Origin: CAWCAW01 sp963793645 | GTDB taxonomy: Bacteria > Actinomycetota > Acidimicrobiia > Acidimicrobiales > UBA8190 | Direction: 5' to 3' | Length of the DNA: 64,000 bases | Assembly: GCA_963793645.1 (NCBI GenBank) | Contig: CAWCAW010000001.1 | Span: forward strand, 75,230 to 139,229 | Part shown: piece after piece, positions 44,906-53,311 of the stretch | Layout: each line of letters starts with the position of its first letter | How positions within the stretch are numbered: the first letter of the stretch is position 1 | Program-made: the position numbers and the translations under genes | Notes under the pieces: model-generated | What the model was told of the DNA's origin: nothing | Databases searched by the model: none | Seen by the model: the letters and a program-made list of their open reading frames with translations, nothing else

Positions 44906-45346
44906 TCAGACCCGGCGCCGCTTCTTGGGGCGGCAGCCGTTATGAGGGATGGGGGTGACATCTTTGATGCCGGCAACCTCGATGCCGGCGGCCGCCAATG
45001 ACCGGATGGCGGTCTCACGGCCCGAACCCGGGCCACGCACGAGCACGTCGACCTTGCGCACGCCGTGTTCCATGGCTCGGCGGGCGGCCTGCTCGGCGGC
45101 CAGCTGGGCCGCGAACGGCGTGGACTTGCGCGAGCCCTTGAAGCCGACGTTGCCGGCCGACGCCCACGACAGCACGTTGCCCTCGTGGTCGGAGATGGCG
45201 ACGATGGTGTTGTTGAACGAGCTCTTGATGTGGGCGACCCCGTAGGCGACGTTCTTGCGCTCGCGCTTGCGGGGACGCCGAGCCGCCGCCGACTTGGCGG
45301 TCTTGGCGGTCTTGGCTGTTTTGGCGCTCTTGGCGGCCTTGGGCAT
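44906..45346 (-). CDS. rpsK: 30S ribosomal protein S11
   Basis: The 146-residue protein has NTIVAISDHEGNVLSWASAGNVGFKGSRKSTPFAAQLAA and the C-terminal KDVTPIPHNGCRPKKRRRV. Before the core, residues 2-30 form a Lys/Ala/Thr-rich tail in which the triplet AKT is repeated, longer than in typical S11. It overlaps the rpsM stop by one base (TGATG). Confidence 0.97.
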   Translation of the reverse strand: MPKAAKSAKTAKTAKTAKSAAARRPRKRERKNVAYGVAHIKSSFNNTIVAISDHEGNVLSWASAGNVGFKGSRKSTPFAAQLAAEQAARRAMEHGVRKVDVLVRGPGSGRETAIRSLAAAGIEVAGIKDVTPIPHNGCRPKKRRRV

Positions 45347-45726
45347 CAGTGCTTCCGTACCTTCTTCTTGCCGGCGACCGTCTTCTTCGGTCCTTTACGG
45401 GTGCGAGCGTTGGTGTGGGTGCGCTGGCCGTGCACAGGCAATCCCTTGCGGTGGCGAACGCCCTGATAGCTGCCGATCTCCATCTTCCGCTTGATGTCCT
45501 GGGCGATGTCACGGCGGAGGTCCCCCTCCACCTTGAGGTTGGCGTCGATCCATGCCCGCAGACGAGCCACTTCCTCGTCGGTGAGGTCACGCACCCGCGT
45601 CCCGGGGTTCAAGTCGGTGTTGGCGATGATCTGCTGTGCCTGGGTACGCCCGACGCCAAAGATATAGGTGAGCGATACCTCCAGCCGCTTCTCGCGGGGG
45701 ATGTCGACACCGGAAATTCGTGCCAT
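45346..45726 (-). CDS. rpsM: 30S ribosomal protein S13
   Basis: The 126-residue head protein has ARISGVDIPREKRLEVSLTYIFGVGRTQAQQI at its start and the GVRHRKGLPVHGQRTHTNARTRKG signature. The basic C-terminal tail reaches P-site tRNA. It follows rpmJ by 71 bp in transcription order and overlaps rpsK. Confidence 0.98.
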   Translation of the reverse strand: MARISGVDIPREKRLEVSLTYIFGVGRTQAQQIIANTDLNPGTRVRDLTDEEVARLRAWIDANLKVEGDLRRDIAQDIKRKMEIGSYQGVRHRKGLPVHGQRTHTNARTRKGPKKTVAGKKKVRKH

Positions 45727-45797
45727 GGCTCAGCGTCCCTTCGTCTTTGCCGGCGTGGTCTGGTCAGCCCGGTGGTTCTGAGGCGATGTGGTCGTCA

Positions 45798-45911
45798 TCA
45801 GCCTTGGCGTTGCTTGTGGCGCGGGTTGTCGCAGATCACCATGACGCGGCCGTGCCGACGGATCACCTTGCACTTCTCGCAGATCGCCTTGACACTCGGT
45901 CGCACCTTCAT
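45798..45911 (-). CDS. rpmJ: 50S ribosomal protein L36
   Basis: A 37-residue protein translates as MKVRPSVKAICEKCKVIRRH continuing to NPRHKQRQG. C11, C14, C27 and H32 form the zinc ribbon, so this is the zinc-dependent C+ form. It lies between infA and rpsM, the expected place. The 33-bp spacing to infA and full motif leave little doubt despite its size. Confidence 0.97.
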   Translation of the reverse strand: MKVRPSVKAICEKCKVIRRHGRVMVICDNPRHKQRQG

Positions 45912-45944
45912 CGTCGTTCCTCACCTGACAGTTCGTTCACGGCC

Positions 45945-46169
45945 CTACTTGTAGCGGTAAGTGATTCGCCCTCGGCTCAAGTCGTAAGGAGTGATCTCCA
46001 CCTGCACCCGGTCGCCGGGGAGGATGCGGATCCTGTGCATCCGCATCTTTCCTGAGCTGTGGGCCAACACCTTGTGCCCGTTCTCGAGCTCGACACGGAA
46101 CATGGCGTTGGGAAGCGGCTCGACGACCGTCCCTTCCAGCACGATCGCATCTTCCTTGGGCTTGGGCAG
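45945..46169 (-). CDS. infA: translation initiation factor IF-1, CTG start
   Basis: The 74-residue OB-fold factor reads PKPKEDAIVLEGTVVEPLPN, then FRVELENGHKVLAHSSGKMR and ends GRITYRYK. The family normally starts Met-Pro/Ala-Lys; here the codon at that place is CTG (46169-46167). AGGAGG (46176-46181) lies six bases upstream, ideal for starting at this CTG, and no in-frame ATG, GTG or TTG lies close by. A substitution error of ATG to CTG is the alternative. IF-1 occupies the A site during initiation. Confidence 0.93.
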   Translation of the reverse strand: MPKPKEDAIVLEGTVVEPLPNAMFRVELENGHKVLAHSSGKMRMHRIRILPGDRVQVEITPYDLSRGRITYRYK

Positions 46170-46350
46170 GTGACTCCTCCTCGTTCTGAATTCTGTTCCG
46201 ACCGGCAGCCAGCGCCAGAATGGTGCTGCGGTCCCGGTCCGCTGCGTCTGGTCAACCGGGGGGCCGCTGCGCAGCATGAAGGCCCGACTCCGGCGACAGC
46301 CGGTGTGCCCTGGGTTCGGGCCGAGGCCCGGCCCGGTGGGCCGACCTACA

Positions 46351-46380
46351 AGCATAGCGGCTTGGTGCCTTAACGGCCAA
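46351..46380 (-). promoter_or_regulatory. putative infA promoter
   Basis: In the 246-bp gap between map and infA, the minus strand has TTGGCC (46380-46375), 18 bp, TATGCT (46356-46351). The resulting leader of about 175 bases is GC-rich and hairpin-prone. It would let infA, rpmJ, rpsM, rpsK, rpsD, rpoA and rplQ be transcribed apart from the spc operon. Nothing coding was seen in the gap. Confidence 0.45.
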
Positions 46381-46415
46381 GGGTCATTGTCCGGGCTCGC
46401 CACCGGGTCCTTGGA

Positions 46416-47156
46416 CTAGGGCACGGTCAAGACCTCGGGCCCGTCATCGGTGATGGCGATGGTGTGCTCGAAGTGGGCCGACAGGCTGCCGTCGGCGGTG
46501 ACCACGCTCCAGTTGTCCTCGAGCAGGCGGGTGGCGGGGTCACCGGCGTTGACCATGGGCTCCACGGCGAAGACCATCCCCTCTTTGAGCATGGGACCGC
46601 CGCTTCCGGGCCAATAGTTGGGCACCTGGGGCTCCTCGTGCATGGCGGTGCCGATGGCGTGGCCGACGTACTCCTTGACCACCGTGAAGCCGGCTGCCTC
46701 GGCCACGCCTTGGACGGCCCGCCCCACCTCGTTCAGGCGCCGGCCGGCCCGTAGCTGGTCGATGCCCGCCCACAGGCTGCGCTCGGTTACCTCCATGAGC
46801 CGGGCGGCCTGGGCCGACACCTCGCCGATACCCATGGTGAAGGCGGCGTCACCGTGGTACCCCTCGATGATGGCCCCGCAGTCGATGGACAAGATGTCCC
46901 CGTCGCGAAGCACGTAGCCGCCCGGGATCCCGTGCACGATCATGTCGTTGGGCGACGTGCAGATCACCGCCGGAAAGCCCCGGTAGTGGAGGAAGTTCGA
47001 CTTGGCCCCCCGCCGTTCGATCACGGCCCGGGCCACGGCGTCGAGCTCGGCGGTGGTCACCCCGACCTTGGCGGCGGCCCGGGTGGCCTCGTGCATCTCG
47101 GCCACCACCTGGCCGGCGCGTCGCATCTTGGCGATCTCTTCTTTGGTCCGCCTCAC
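46416..47156 (-). CDS. map: methionine aminopeptidase, type I
   Basis: The 246-residue metalloprotease removes initiator Met. SIDCGAIIEGYHGDAAFTMGIG holds the two metal aspartates, GHAIGTAMHEEPQVPNY the histidine site, EPMVNAGDP a glutamate ligand and EHTIAITDDGPEVLT the last. No N-terminal SH3-binding extension is present. GTG 47156 overlaps the adk stop (GTGA). Confidence 0.96.
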   Translation of the reverse strand: MRRTKEEIAKMRRAGQVVAEMHEATRAAAKVGVTTAELDAVARAVIERRGAKSNFLHYRGFPAVICTSPNDMIVHGIPGGYVLRDGDILSIDCGAIIEGYHGDAAFTMGIGEVSAQAARLMEVTERSLWAGIDQLRAGRRLNEVGRAVQGVAEAAGFTVVKEYVGHAIGTAMHEEPQVPNYWPGSGGPMLKEGMVFAVEPMVNAGDPATRLLEDNWSVVTADGSLSAHFEHTIAITDDGPEVLTVP

Positions 47157-47829
47157 CGGTGCGCTCCCCAGTTGTTCCGGCGTTCCTCGATGGCGCGGAT
47201 GATGCGGCGCAACACGGCGTCGGCCGCGCCCACCCCGTTCACCTTGACCAGCTGGTTACGCCTCTCATACCAGCTGATCAGGGGGGCCGTCTGGCGTTCG
47301 TAGAGCTCGAGGCGACGGGTGATGGCCTCCTCGGTGTCGTCCTCTCGTTGAATGACCTCGCCTCCGCACACGTCACAGGTCCAGTTCACCCGGGGGGAGA
47401 CGAGGTGGAGTAGTTGGTGTTGCAGTCGACGCACACCCGGCGACCGGCCAGGCGCTTGAGCACCACGCTGGTGGGAACTTCGACGTCGACGGTCAGGTCC
47501 ATGTCGTCGGGCGCCATCATCGAGGCCAGGACCTCGGCCTGGAGGGTGGTGCGAGGGCAGCCGTCGAGGATGAACCCTCGGGCCCTGGCGTCGGGCTCGG
47601 ACAGCCTGCCGCCGACGAGCTCCATGATGATGTCGTCGCCCAACAGCTCGCCGGCGTCCATGGCCTCTTTGACCTTGAGCCCGAGCTCGGATCCCGTCTT
47701 CACCGCCGCCCGCAGCATGTCCCCTGTGGAGACATGGGGGACCACGTAGTGGTGCGACAGGCTCACACACTGCGTTCCTTTGCCCGCCCCCTGTTTGCCG
47801 AGGACCACGAGCCTGACTCCGGGTACCAC
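47153..47829 (-). CDS. adk: adenylate kinase, zinc-lid form, frameshifted
   Basis: Adk balances AMP, ADP and ATP. Walker A is GKQGAGKGT at 11-19; STGDMLRAAV and GFILDGCPRT follow, the last with Cys in place of the usual Phe. The lid has C133-x-x-C136 and, after the break, CDVCGG, a four-cysteine zinc site. One base is missing in a run of six G (47392-47397 on the plus strand); restoring it gives SSPPRVNWTCDVC. The gene is essential, so a sequencing indel is likely. It lies between secY and map. Confidence 0.93.
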
Positions 47830-47835
47830 CGTCGG

Positions 47836-49125
47836 CTACTTGAGGAAACCTTCGTAGTTCCGCATCATCAACTGGCTGTCGATCTGCCGCATGGTCTCGA
47901 GGGAGACACCGACGGCGATGAGCAGCGTGGTCCCGTAAAACGGATAGCCGCTGATGTGCCACAACGCCATCAACAGCGATGGCAGCACGGCGACGGTGGC
48001 CAGGTACAAGCCACCGGGGACGGTGATGCGGTTCAAGATGCGCGCCAGGTATTTCTCAGTCGGAGGCCCTGGCCTGATGCCAGGGATGTACCCGCCTTGC
48101 TTTCGAATGATGTCGGCCTGCTGATGGGGATCGAATGCCACATACACGTAGAAGAACGTAAAGGCGAAGATCAAGATTCCGTACGACATCACGTAGATCA
48201 AGCTCGTCGGCGTGATGTGGTTGTTGACGAAGGTCCGGAATCCCGTCCACGGGATGACGTTGGCCAGCAGCACCGGGATGTACAGCAGCGAGTTGGCGAA
48301 GATGATGGGGATGACGCCGGATTGGTTGACCTTCAGGGGGATGTAGGTGGACGAGCCGCCGTACATTCGTCGCCCCACCACCCGTTTGGCAAAGGTGACT
48401 GGTATTCGTCGCTGGCCTTGCTCCATGAAGACCACCGTCACCAGCAAGATGATCGTCAGCGCGCAGATGACACCGAACTTGAGCTTGCCACCTTGGTCGA
48501 GGATGGCCGTCCCGCCGGCGGGGATGCCGGCTACGACGTTGGCGAAGATGATGATGGACATGCCGTTGCCGATGCCCCGCTGGGTGATGAGCTCGCCCAG
48601 CCACATGACGAAGGCGGTGCCGGCGGTGAGCGTCAGGCAGATGAAGGCCCCTCGGTAGATGGTGAAGTTGGGGATCAAGTCGATGCTGGTGCTGCCGAGC
48701 AGCCCGTTGCCCCCGTTCTTGAACACGTAGGTAAGGCCGGCCGACTGCAAAAGGGCCAACCCCACGGTCAAGTACCGGGTGGTCTGGGTCAGCTTCTTCT
48801 GACCGACTGCGCCTTGGTCACGCCACTCCTCGAGCTTGGGAATGACCGTCGACAGCAGCTGGACGATGATCGAGCTGGTGATGTACGGCATGATCCCCAG
48901 GCCGAACAGGGCCATGCGCAACAGCCCTCCACCGGAGAACAGGTTCAAGAAGCCGAGGATGCCCGACTTCTTGGCCAGCGCCTCGAGTTGCTGCACTTTG
49001 GCGATGGAGACGAAGGGAACGATGATGTTCGCCCCCAACTGGTAGAGCGCGATGACGAGAAGCGTGAAGATGACCTTGTTGCGGAGGTCGGGAACCTTGA
49101 AGATGTTCTTGAGGCTCGAAAGCAC
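47836..49125 (-). CDS. secY: preprotein translocase subunit SecY
   Basis: The 429-residue channel protein has ten membrane helices. FKVPDLRNKVIFTLLVIALYQLGANI is helix 1; GLGIMPYITSSIIVQLL and IPLKVNQSGVIPIIFANSLLY are conserved segments lining the channel, and IVAFTFFYVYV-like and QGGYIPGIRPGPPTEKYL precede helix 9. The periplasmic plug follows helix 1. Location between rplO and adk is standard for the spc operon. Confidence 0.97.
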   Translation of the reverse strand: MLSSLKNIFKVPDLRNKVIFTLLVIALYQLGANIIVPFVSIAKVQQLEALAKKSGILGFLNLFSGGGLLRMALFGLGIMPYITSSIIVQLLSTVIPKLEEWRDQGAVGQKKLTQTTRYLTVGLALLQSAGLTYVFKNGGNGLLGSTSIDLIPNFTIYRGAFICLTLTAGTAFVMWLGELITQRGIGNGMSIIIFANVVAGIPAGGTAILDQGGKLKFGVICALTIILLVTVVFMEQGQRRIPVTFAKRVVGRRMYGGSSTYIPLKVNQSGVIPIIFANSLLYIPVLLANVIPWTGFRTFVNNHITPTSLIYVMSYGILIFAFTFFYVYVAFDPHQQADIIRKQGGYIPGIRPGPPTEKYLARILNRITVPGGLYLATVAVLPSLLMALWHISGYPFYGTTLLIAVGVSLETMRQIDSQLMMRNYEGFLK

Positions 49126-49170
49126 GAACCCAACTCCTCCCAGAGATCTCCACTACCGGGAGACCCGAGG

Positions 49171-49659
49171 TTATCGGTTGGCGAGAGCGTTTCCCCGCGC
49201 GGGCGGACGTCCATTGCCGAACGGAAGAGGGATCGCCTGAGTGGTCCCTCCGGCTGTTTCGATGGCCGAGCGCGCCGCTATCGAAAAGGCGTGTGCCTCG
49301 ACGCGAATGGCCCGATTGAGCTCACCGCGGCCGAGCACCTTGACCAGCGAGCCCTTCTTGACCAGGCCCGCCGCACGCAAGGTGTCGGGGTTGGCCACAT
49401 CGCCCTCGAAGGTCTGCAGCGCGTCGAGATTGATCACGGCGTAGGCCACCCGGAAAGGGTTGCGAAACCCCTTGAGCTTGGGGATGCGCTGGGCCAGGGG
49501 GAGCTGTCCACCTTCGAAACCGGGCTTGACCGTGTTGCGAGCACCGGTGCCCTTGGTACCGCGCCCGGCCGTCTTGTGACCCTTGCCCCCTGTGCCACGT
49601 CCCACCCGGCGCTTGGGCCGGTTGGAGCCGGCCGGCGGCCGTAGATCGTGCACCTTCAT
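49171..49659 (-). CDS. rplO: 50S ribosomal protein L15
   Basis: The 162-residue protein has the Gly-rich RNA-binding N terminus DLRPPAGSNRPKRRVGRGTGGKGHKTAGRGTKG and GFEGGQLPLAQRIPKLKGF. The C terminus is longer than usual by about 15 residues. It is 15 bp downstream of rpmD and 45 bp before secY. Confidence 0.96.
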   Translation of the reverse strand: MKVHDLRPPAGSNRPKRRVGRGTGGKGHKTAGRGTKGTGARNTVKPGFEGGQLPLAQRIPKLKGFRNPFRVAYAVINLDALQTFEGDVANPDTLRAAGLVKKGSLVKVLGRGELNRAIRVEAHAFSIAARSAIETAGGTTQAIPLPFGNGRPPARGNALANR

Positions 49660-49674
49660 GACTGGTCCTCCACG

Positions 49675-49989
49675 TCACTGGATACCGACTTCTCCGCCGC
49701 CCGGCGCGCCTGGCGTGAGGCGGCGGCGCGCTCTTTTGCGGGCGGCGGCTTCTTCCTCGGTGGCCGTCTCGACGGTGACGAGGTGAGGGACGCGCGCGAA
49801 CATGCCCCAGATCTCGGGGCGGTCCGGCAGAATGTTCACCTTTCCCACGCCGCGCAGGCCCAGCGCTCGCAGGGTGCCGCGGTGCTTGGGCTTGGTGCTG
49901 ATGCCCGACACGACTTGAGTCACCTTCAGGTTGCCGGCACCCGTGCCCGGCCTAACGGCGTCCTTGGATCCAGCCGATGGCGGCGTCAT
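49675..49989 (-). CDS. rpmD: 50S ribosomal protein L30, extended
   Basis: The L30 core is NLKVTQVVSGISTKPKHRGTLRALGLRGVGKVNILPDRPEIWGMFARVPHLVTVE. At 104 residues the protein is far longer than the usual 60, with an N-terminal 20-residue leader and a basic C-terminal tail (ARKRARRRLTPGAPGGG). ATG 49989 overlaps the expected rpsE stop (ATGA). As sequenced, rpsE and rpmD are in one frame because of an indel in rpsE, which would fuse them; separate genes are the likely truth. Confidence 0.88.
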   Translation of the reverse strand: MTPPSAGSKDAVRPGTGAGNLKVTQVVSGISTKPKHRGTLRALGLRGVGKVNILPDRPEIWGMFARVPHLVTVETATEEEAAARKRARRRLTPGAPGGGEVGIQ

Positions 49990-50535
49990 GACGGCGCCTC
50001 GAAGATATCCGCGGCGCGGTCGGCGTTCGCGGTAGGCCCGCAGAACCCCACGCGGCACGACGTGGTCGATGGGCTTGCCACGCAGGCGAGCCACATCCTC
50101 GGGCCGCATAAGGCCTTTGAGCCCGGCGATGGTGGCGTGAGCGACGTTGATGCCGTTGGACGACCCCAGTGACTTGCACAAGATGTCGTGGATGCCGGCC
50201 ATCTCCAAGATGGCGCGCGCCGCGCCGCCGGCGATGACACCGGTACCGGGTGCGGCCGGCTTGAGCATGACCCGTCCGGCCCCGGCTTCCCCGATGATGG
50301 GGTGGGTGATGGTGGAGCCGGCCAGCGGCACGTCGAACATGTTCTTGCGGGCCTCTTCGATTCCTTTTTGGACCGCCAGCCCCGCCTCTTTGGCCTTGCC
50401 GTAGCCGAGTCCGACGCGACCGTCGCCGTCGCCGACCACCATCAAGGCGGTAAACGAGAATCGGCGGCCACCTTTGACCACCTTGGCCACGCGGTTCACC
50501 CTGATGGTGCGTTCCTCGAACTGTCCGTCGAGCAT
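49986..50535 (-). CDS. rpsE: 30S ribosomal protein S5, frameshifted
   Basis: S5 acts in decoding accuracy. MLDGQFEERTIRVNRVAKVVKGGRR is the start (ATG 50535, overlapping the rplR stop), and VGDGDGRVGLGYGKAKE and NVAHATIAGLKGL are signatures. After GVLRAYR one extra base near 50028-50034 leads into rpmD without a stop. In the corrected frame the protein ends ADRAADIFEAPS at a TGA (49988-49986) that overlaps the rpmD ATG, normal for this operon. Confidence 0.92.
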
Positions 50536-50900
50536 CAGAACTCCAGTCCTTCTGTGCGGGCGGCGTCGGCCAGGGCGGCCACCCGCCCGTGATAACGGTT
50601 GCCGCCTCGGTCGAACACGACCTTGGACACGCCGGCAGCCTTGGCTCGTTCGGCGACGAGACGGCCGACGGACTGGGCGGCGGCGACGTTGCCCCCGCTC
50701 TTGTCGCGCAGCCCGGCTTCCACCGTGGCCGCCGCCGCCAGCGTGCGGCCGGTGGTGTCGTCGATGACCTGAGCAGAGATGTGCCGGGCCGAACGAAATA
50801 CAGCCAGGCGAGGACGCTGCGGCGTCCCGTTGATCAGCTTGCGGACCCGGCGGTGCCGGCGAATGCGAAGGGCCCGCTTGCGGGCTGCGGTAACGGGCAT
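50535..50900 (-). CDS. rplR: 50S ribosomal protein L18
   Basis: The 121-residue 5S rRNA-binding protein has RKRALRIRRHRRVRKLINGTPQRPRLAVFRSARHISAQVIDD and the terminal VVFDRGGNRYHGRVAALADAAREGL-like end. It lies two bases after rplF and overlaps rpsE by one base. Confidence 0.97.
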   Translation of the reverse strand: MPVTAARKRALRIRRHRRVRKLINGTPQRPRLAVFRSARHISAQVIDDTTGRTLAAAATVEAGLRDKSGGNVAAAQSVGRLVAERAKAAGVSKVVFDRGGNRYHGRVAALADAARTEGLEF

Positions 50901-50902
50901 GG

Positions 50903-51442
50903 CTACTTGGCCGCCTTCCCGGCCTTGCGCACGACGCGCTCGCCGAGGTAGCGCACGCCTTTGCCCTTGTAGGGCTCGGGCTTGCGAATCTTTCGGATGT
51001 CGGCGGCCACCTGACCCACCTTCTCCTTGTCAATCCCCTTGACGATGATCCTGGTCGGTACGGGCACCTCGAAAGTCACGCCGTCGGGGGCGTTCACCAC
51101 CACCGGGTGCGAGAAGCCCAAGGCGAGTTCGATGCTCGACGGTCCCTTGAGCGCGGCGCGGTAGCCGACGCCCACGATCTCGAGCTCTTTTGTGAACCCA
51201 CCGGTCACGCCGGCCACCATGTTGAACACCAAGGACCGGGTGAGTCCGTGCAGGGCGCGATTGTGACGCTCGTCGTCGGGACGCTCGACGGTCAGAGTCG
51301 AAGCCTCCTGGCGAACCGTGATGGCACCGGGCAGCGAGCGCGACAAGGTCCCCTGGGGGCCGGTCACGGTGACGAGCCTCTCATCGAGGGTCACCGTGAC
51401 ACCACCGGGTACTTCGATCGGTGAGCGTCCAACGCGCGACAT
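50903..51442 (-). CDS. rplF: 50S ribosomal protein L6
   Basis: The 179-residue protein begins MSRVGRSPIEVPGGV and has the C-terminal signature RKPEPYKGKGVRYLGE. Two repeated alpha/beta domains are recognisable, with LGFSHPVVVNAPDGV starting the second. Between rpsH and rplR, in standard order. Confidence 0.98.
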   Translation of the reverse strand: MSRVGRSPIEVPGGVTVTLDERLVTVTGPQGTLSRSLPGAITVRQEASTLTVERPDDERHNRALHGLTRSLVFNMVAGVTGGFTKELEIVGVGYRAALKGPSSIELALGFSHPVVVNAPDGVTFEVPVPTRIIVKGIDKEKVGQVAADIRKIRKPEPYKGKGVRYLGERVVRKAGKAAK

Positions 51443-51454
51443 CAGCGAGCTCCT

Positions 51455-51859
51455 TTACCAGACATAGCAGAGCACCTCGCCACCCATTCGCCTCCGACGG
51501 GCGTCACGGTCGGTCATGAGCCCTTGACTGGTGGACAGCACGGCCACGCCCATGCCGCCGAGCACTCGTGGCATCCGGTCGGCCTGCGCGTAGATGCGCA
51601 AGCCGGGCTTGGACACCCGCTTGAGGCCGGCGATGGTGCGCGTCCGGTCCTGGGCGTACTTGAGCTTGATCTCGAGCACGTTCCCGGGCCCGGTCGACGA
51701 GGGTCGCACGTCGAACCCGGCGATGTAGCCCTCTTTCACCAAGATGTCGGCCAGCGACACCTTGAGCTTCGATCCCGGCATCTTCACCGTGTCGTGCATA
51801 GCCGAGTTGGCATTGCGAATCCGCGTGAGCATGTCAGCGATGGGGTCGGTCATAGTCAT
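51455..51859 (-). CDS. rpsH: 30S ribosomal protein S8
   Basis: The 134-residue protein begins MTMTDPIADMLTRIRNA; ATG 51859 is used, with ATG 51853 also possible. The C-terminal GGMGVAVLSTSQGLMTDRDARRRRMGGEVLCYVW is typical. S8 commonly represses spc-operon translation by binding its own mRNA; no such site was sought here. Confidence 0.97.
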   Translation of the reverse strand: MTMTDPIADMLTRIRNANSAMHDTVKMPGSKLKVSLADILVKEGYIAGFDVRPSSTGPGNVLEIKLKYAQDRTRTIAGLKRVSKPGLRIYAQADRMPRVLGGMGVAVLSTSQGLMTDRDARRRRMGGEVLCYVW

Positions 51860-51875
51860 GGACGCATACCTCCCA

Positions 51876-52061
51876 TCACCAACTCGCCTTGGTGACGCCG
51901 GGGATCTCCCCGGCATGCACCATGACGCGCAGACAGATCCGGCACAGGCCGAACTTCCTGAACACGGCCTTGGGCCTCCCGCAGCGGCGGCAGCGGGTAT
52001 AACCCCGGACCTTGAACTTCGGGGTGCGTTGTTGCTTCTGGATCAGTGCCTTTTTGGCCAT
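51876..52061 (-). CDS. rpsN: 30S ribosomal protein S14, zinc-binding form
   Basis: The 61-residue S14 is the short C+ form with zinc ligands C24, C27, C40 and C43 (CRRCGRP, FGLCRICLR). It starts MAKKALIQKQQRTPKFKVRGYTRC. Being in the spc operon it is the constitutive copy rather than the zinc-starvation paralogue. Confidence 0.97.
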   Translation of the reverse strand: MAKKALIQKQQRTPKFKVRGYTRCRRCGRPKAVFRKFGLCRICLRVMVHAGEIPGVTKASW

Positions 52062-52065
52062 CGTG

Positions 52066-52638
52066 CTAGAGGTTCTCCTGCCTGAACGGGAACCCGAAGG
52101 CGACGAGGAAGGCACGGCCCTCCGCATCGTTGCGGGCTGTGGTGCAAATGGTGATGTCCATTCCTCGAGTCGTGTCGATGCGGTCGTAGTCGACCTCGGG
52201 AAAGATCAGTTGTTCGTTGACGCCGAAGGTGTAGTTGCCATGCCCATCGAACGATGTCGACGGGAGCCCGCGAAAGTCACGGATCCTGGGGATGGCGAGG
52301 GCGATGAGGCGGTCGAGGAACTCCCATGCACGAGCACCGCGCATGGTCACCTTGACCCCGATGGGAACTCCCTCGCGCAGCTTGAACCCGGCAATCGACT
52401 TACGGGCCCGCGTCACCACCGGCTTCTGCCCGCTGATCACTTCGAGGTCGCGCACAGCACCCTCGATGAGCGAGGCCTGCTGGGTTGCCTTGCCGACGCC
52501 CATGTTGATGACGATCTTGTCGAGACCCGGGGCCTCCATGATGTTGCCGAGCCCGAGCTCCTCGCACAAGGCGACACGCACCGTCTCCCGGTAGCGCTCC
52601 TGGAGCCGGGGGCGGGCACGCGTAACGGTGTCAGCCAT
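52066..52638 (-). CDS. rplE: 50S ribosomal protein L5
   Basis: The 190-residue 5S rRNA-binding protein starts MADTVTRARPRLQERYRETV at ATG 52638, overlapping the rplX stop. NIMEAPGLDKIVINMGVG, GQKPVVTRARKSIAGFKLREG and DFRGLPSTSFDGHGNYTFGVNEQLIFPE are conserved. A spacing of 4 bp separates it from rpsN. Confidence 0.98.
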   Translation of the reverse strand: MADTVTRARPRLQERYRETVRVALCEELGLGNIMEAPGLDKIVINMGVGKATQQASLIEGAVRDLEVISGQKPVVTRARKSIAGFKLREGVPIGVKVTMRGARAWEFLDRLIALAIPRIRDFRGLPSTSFDGHGNYTFGVNEQLIFPEVDYDRIDTTRGMDITICTTARNDAEGRAFLVAFGFPFRQENL

Positions 52639-52943
52639 CACAGCTCCGTTCCGCACTTGCGACAGATGCGGATCTTGCGACCCGTCTCGTCGGTGCGCAT
52701 GCCGATGCGACTGGGACCGTCCACGGGGCACACGATGGCCACGGCCGACACCGGCAAGGGCATGTCCTTGTCGATGATGCCGCCTTGCATCGTCGAACCT
52801 CGGGGCTTGGTGTGGCGCTTGGCCAGGTTGGCGCCGTCCACGATGACCTTGCCCACCGAGGGCATGGCTACCATCACTTCGCCGCGCTTGCCGCGGAACT
52901 TCCCACTGAGTACCTGCACAGTGTCACCCTTGCGGATCCGCAT
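52638..52943 (-). CDS. rplX: 50S ribosomal protein L24
   Basis: The 101-residue assembly initiator has the KOW motif KGDTVQVLSGKFRGKRGEV at its start and ends KIRICRKCGTEL. ATG 52943 overlaps the rplN stop; a GTG one codon earlier is possible. L24 sits near the exit tunnel. Confidence 0.97.
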   Translation of the reverse strand: MRIRKGDTVQVLSGKFRGKRGEVMVAMPSVGKVIVDGANLAKRHTKPRGSTMQGGIIDKDMPLPVSAVAIVCPVDGPSRIGMRTDETGRKIRICRKCGTEL

Positions 52944-53311
52944 CACAGCACCTCCGGGGCGAGGGAGACGATCCTCATGAATCGCTTGTCGCGCAGCTCA
53001 CGGCCGACGGGTCCGAAGATGCGCGTGCCGCGCGGCTGCTGCTGATCGTTGATGAGCACGGCGGCGTTCTCGTCGAACTTGATGTAGCTGCCATCGGGAC
53101 GGCGCTTCTCTTTGGTCGTCCTGACCACCACACACTTGACGACCTCGCCCTTCTTCACCGCCGCGCCAGGAATGGCGTCCTTGACGGTGGCGACGAAGAT
53201 GTCGCCGATGCTCGCGTAGCGACGACGTGAGCCCCCGAGGACCTTGATGCACAAGACCTCGCGGGCGCCCGAATTGTCGGCCACCTTGAGACGGGACTCT
53301 TGCTGGATCAT
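52943..53311 (-). CDS. rplN: 50S ribosomal protein L14
   Basis: The 122-residue protein begins MIQQESRLKVADNSGAREVLCIKVLGGSRRRYASIGD and has FDENAAVLINDQQQPRGTRIFGPV. Sequence and length are highly conserved. The start overlaps the rpsQ stop by four bases. Confidence 0.98.
   Translation of the reverse strand: MIQQESRLKVADNSGAREVLCIKVLGGSRRRYASIGDIFVATVKDAIPGAAVKKGEVVKCVVVRTTKEKRRPDGSYIKFDENAAVLINDQQQPRGTRIFGPVGRELRDKRFMRIVSLAPEVL

Noticed and set aside
47734..49644. Plus-strand open frame of 636 codons
   Set aside because: Entirely opposite adk, secY and rplO, which are certain genes.
49675..51033. A 452-residue protein covering rplR, rpsE and rpmD
   Set aside because: The first 166 residues are the shadow of rplR and rplF; the S5-L30 joining is explained by one indel.
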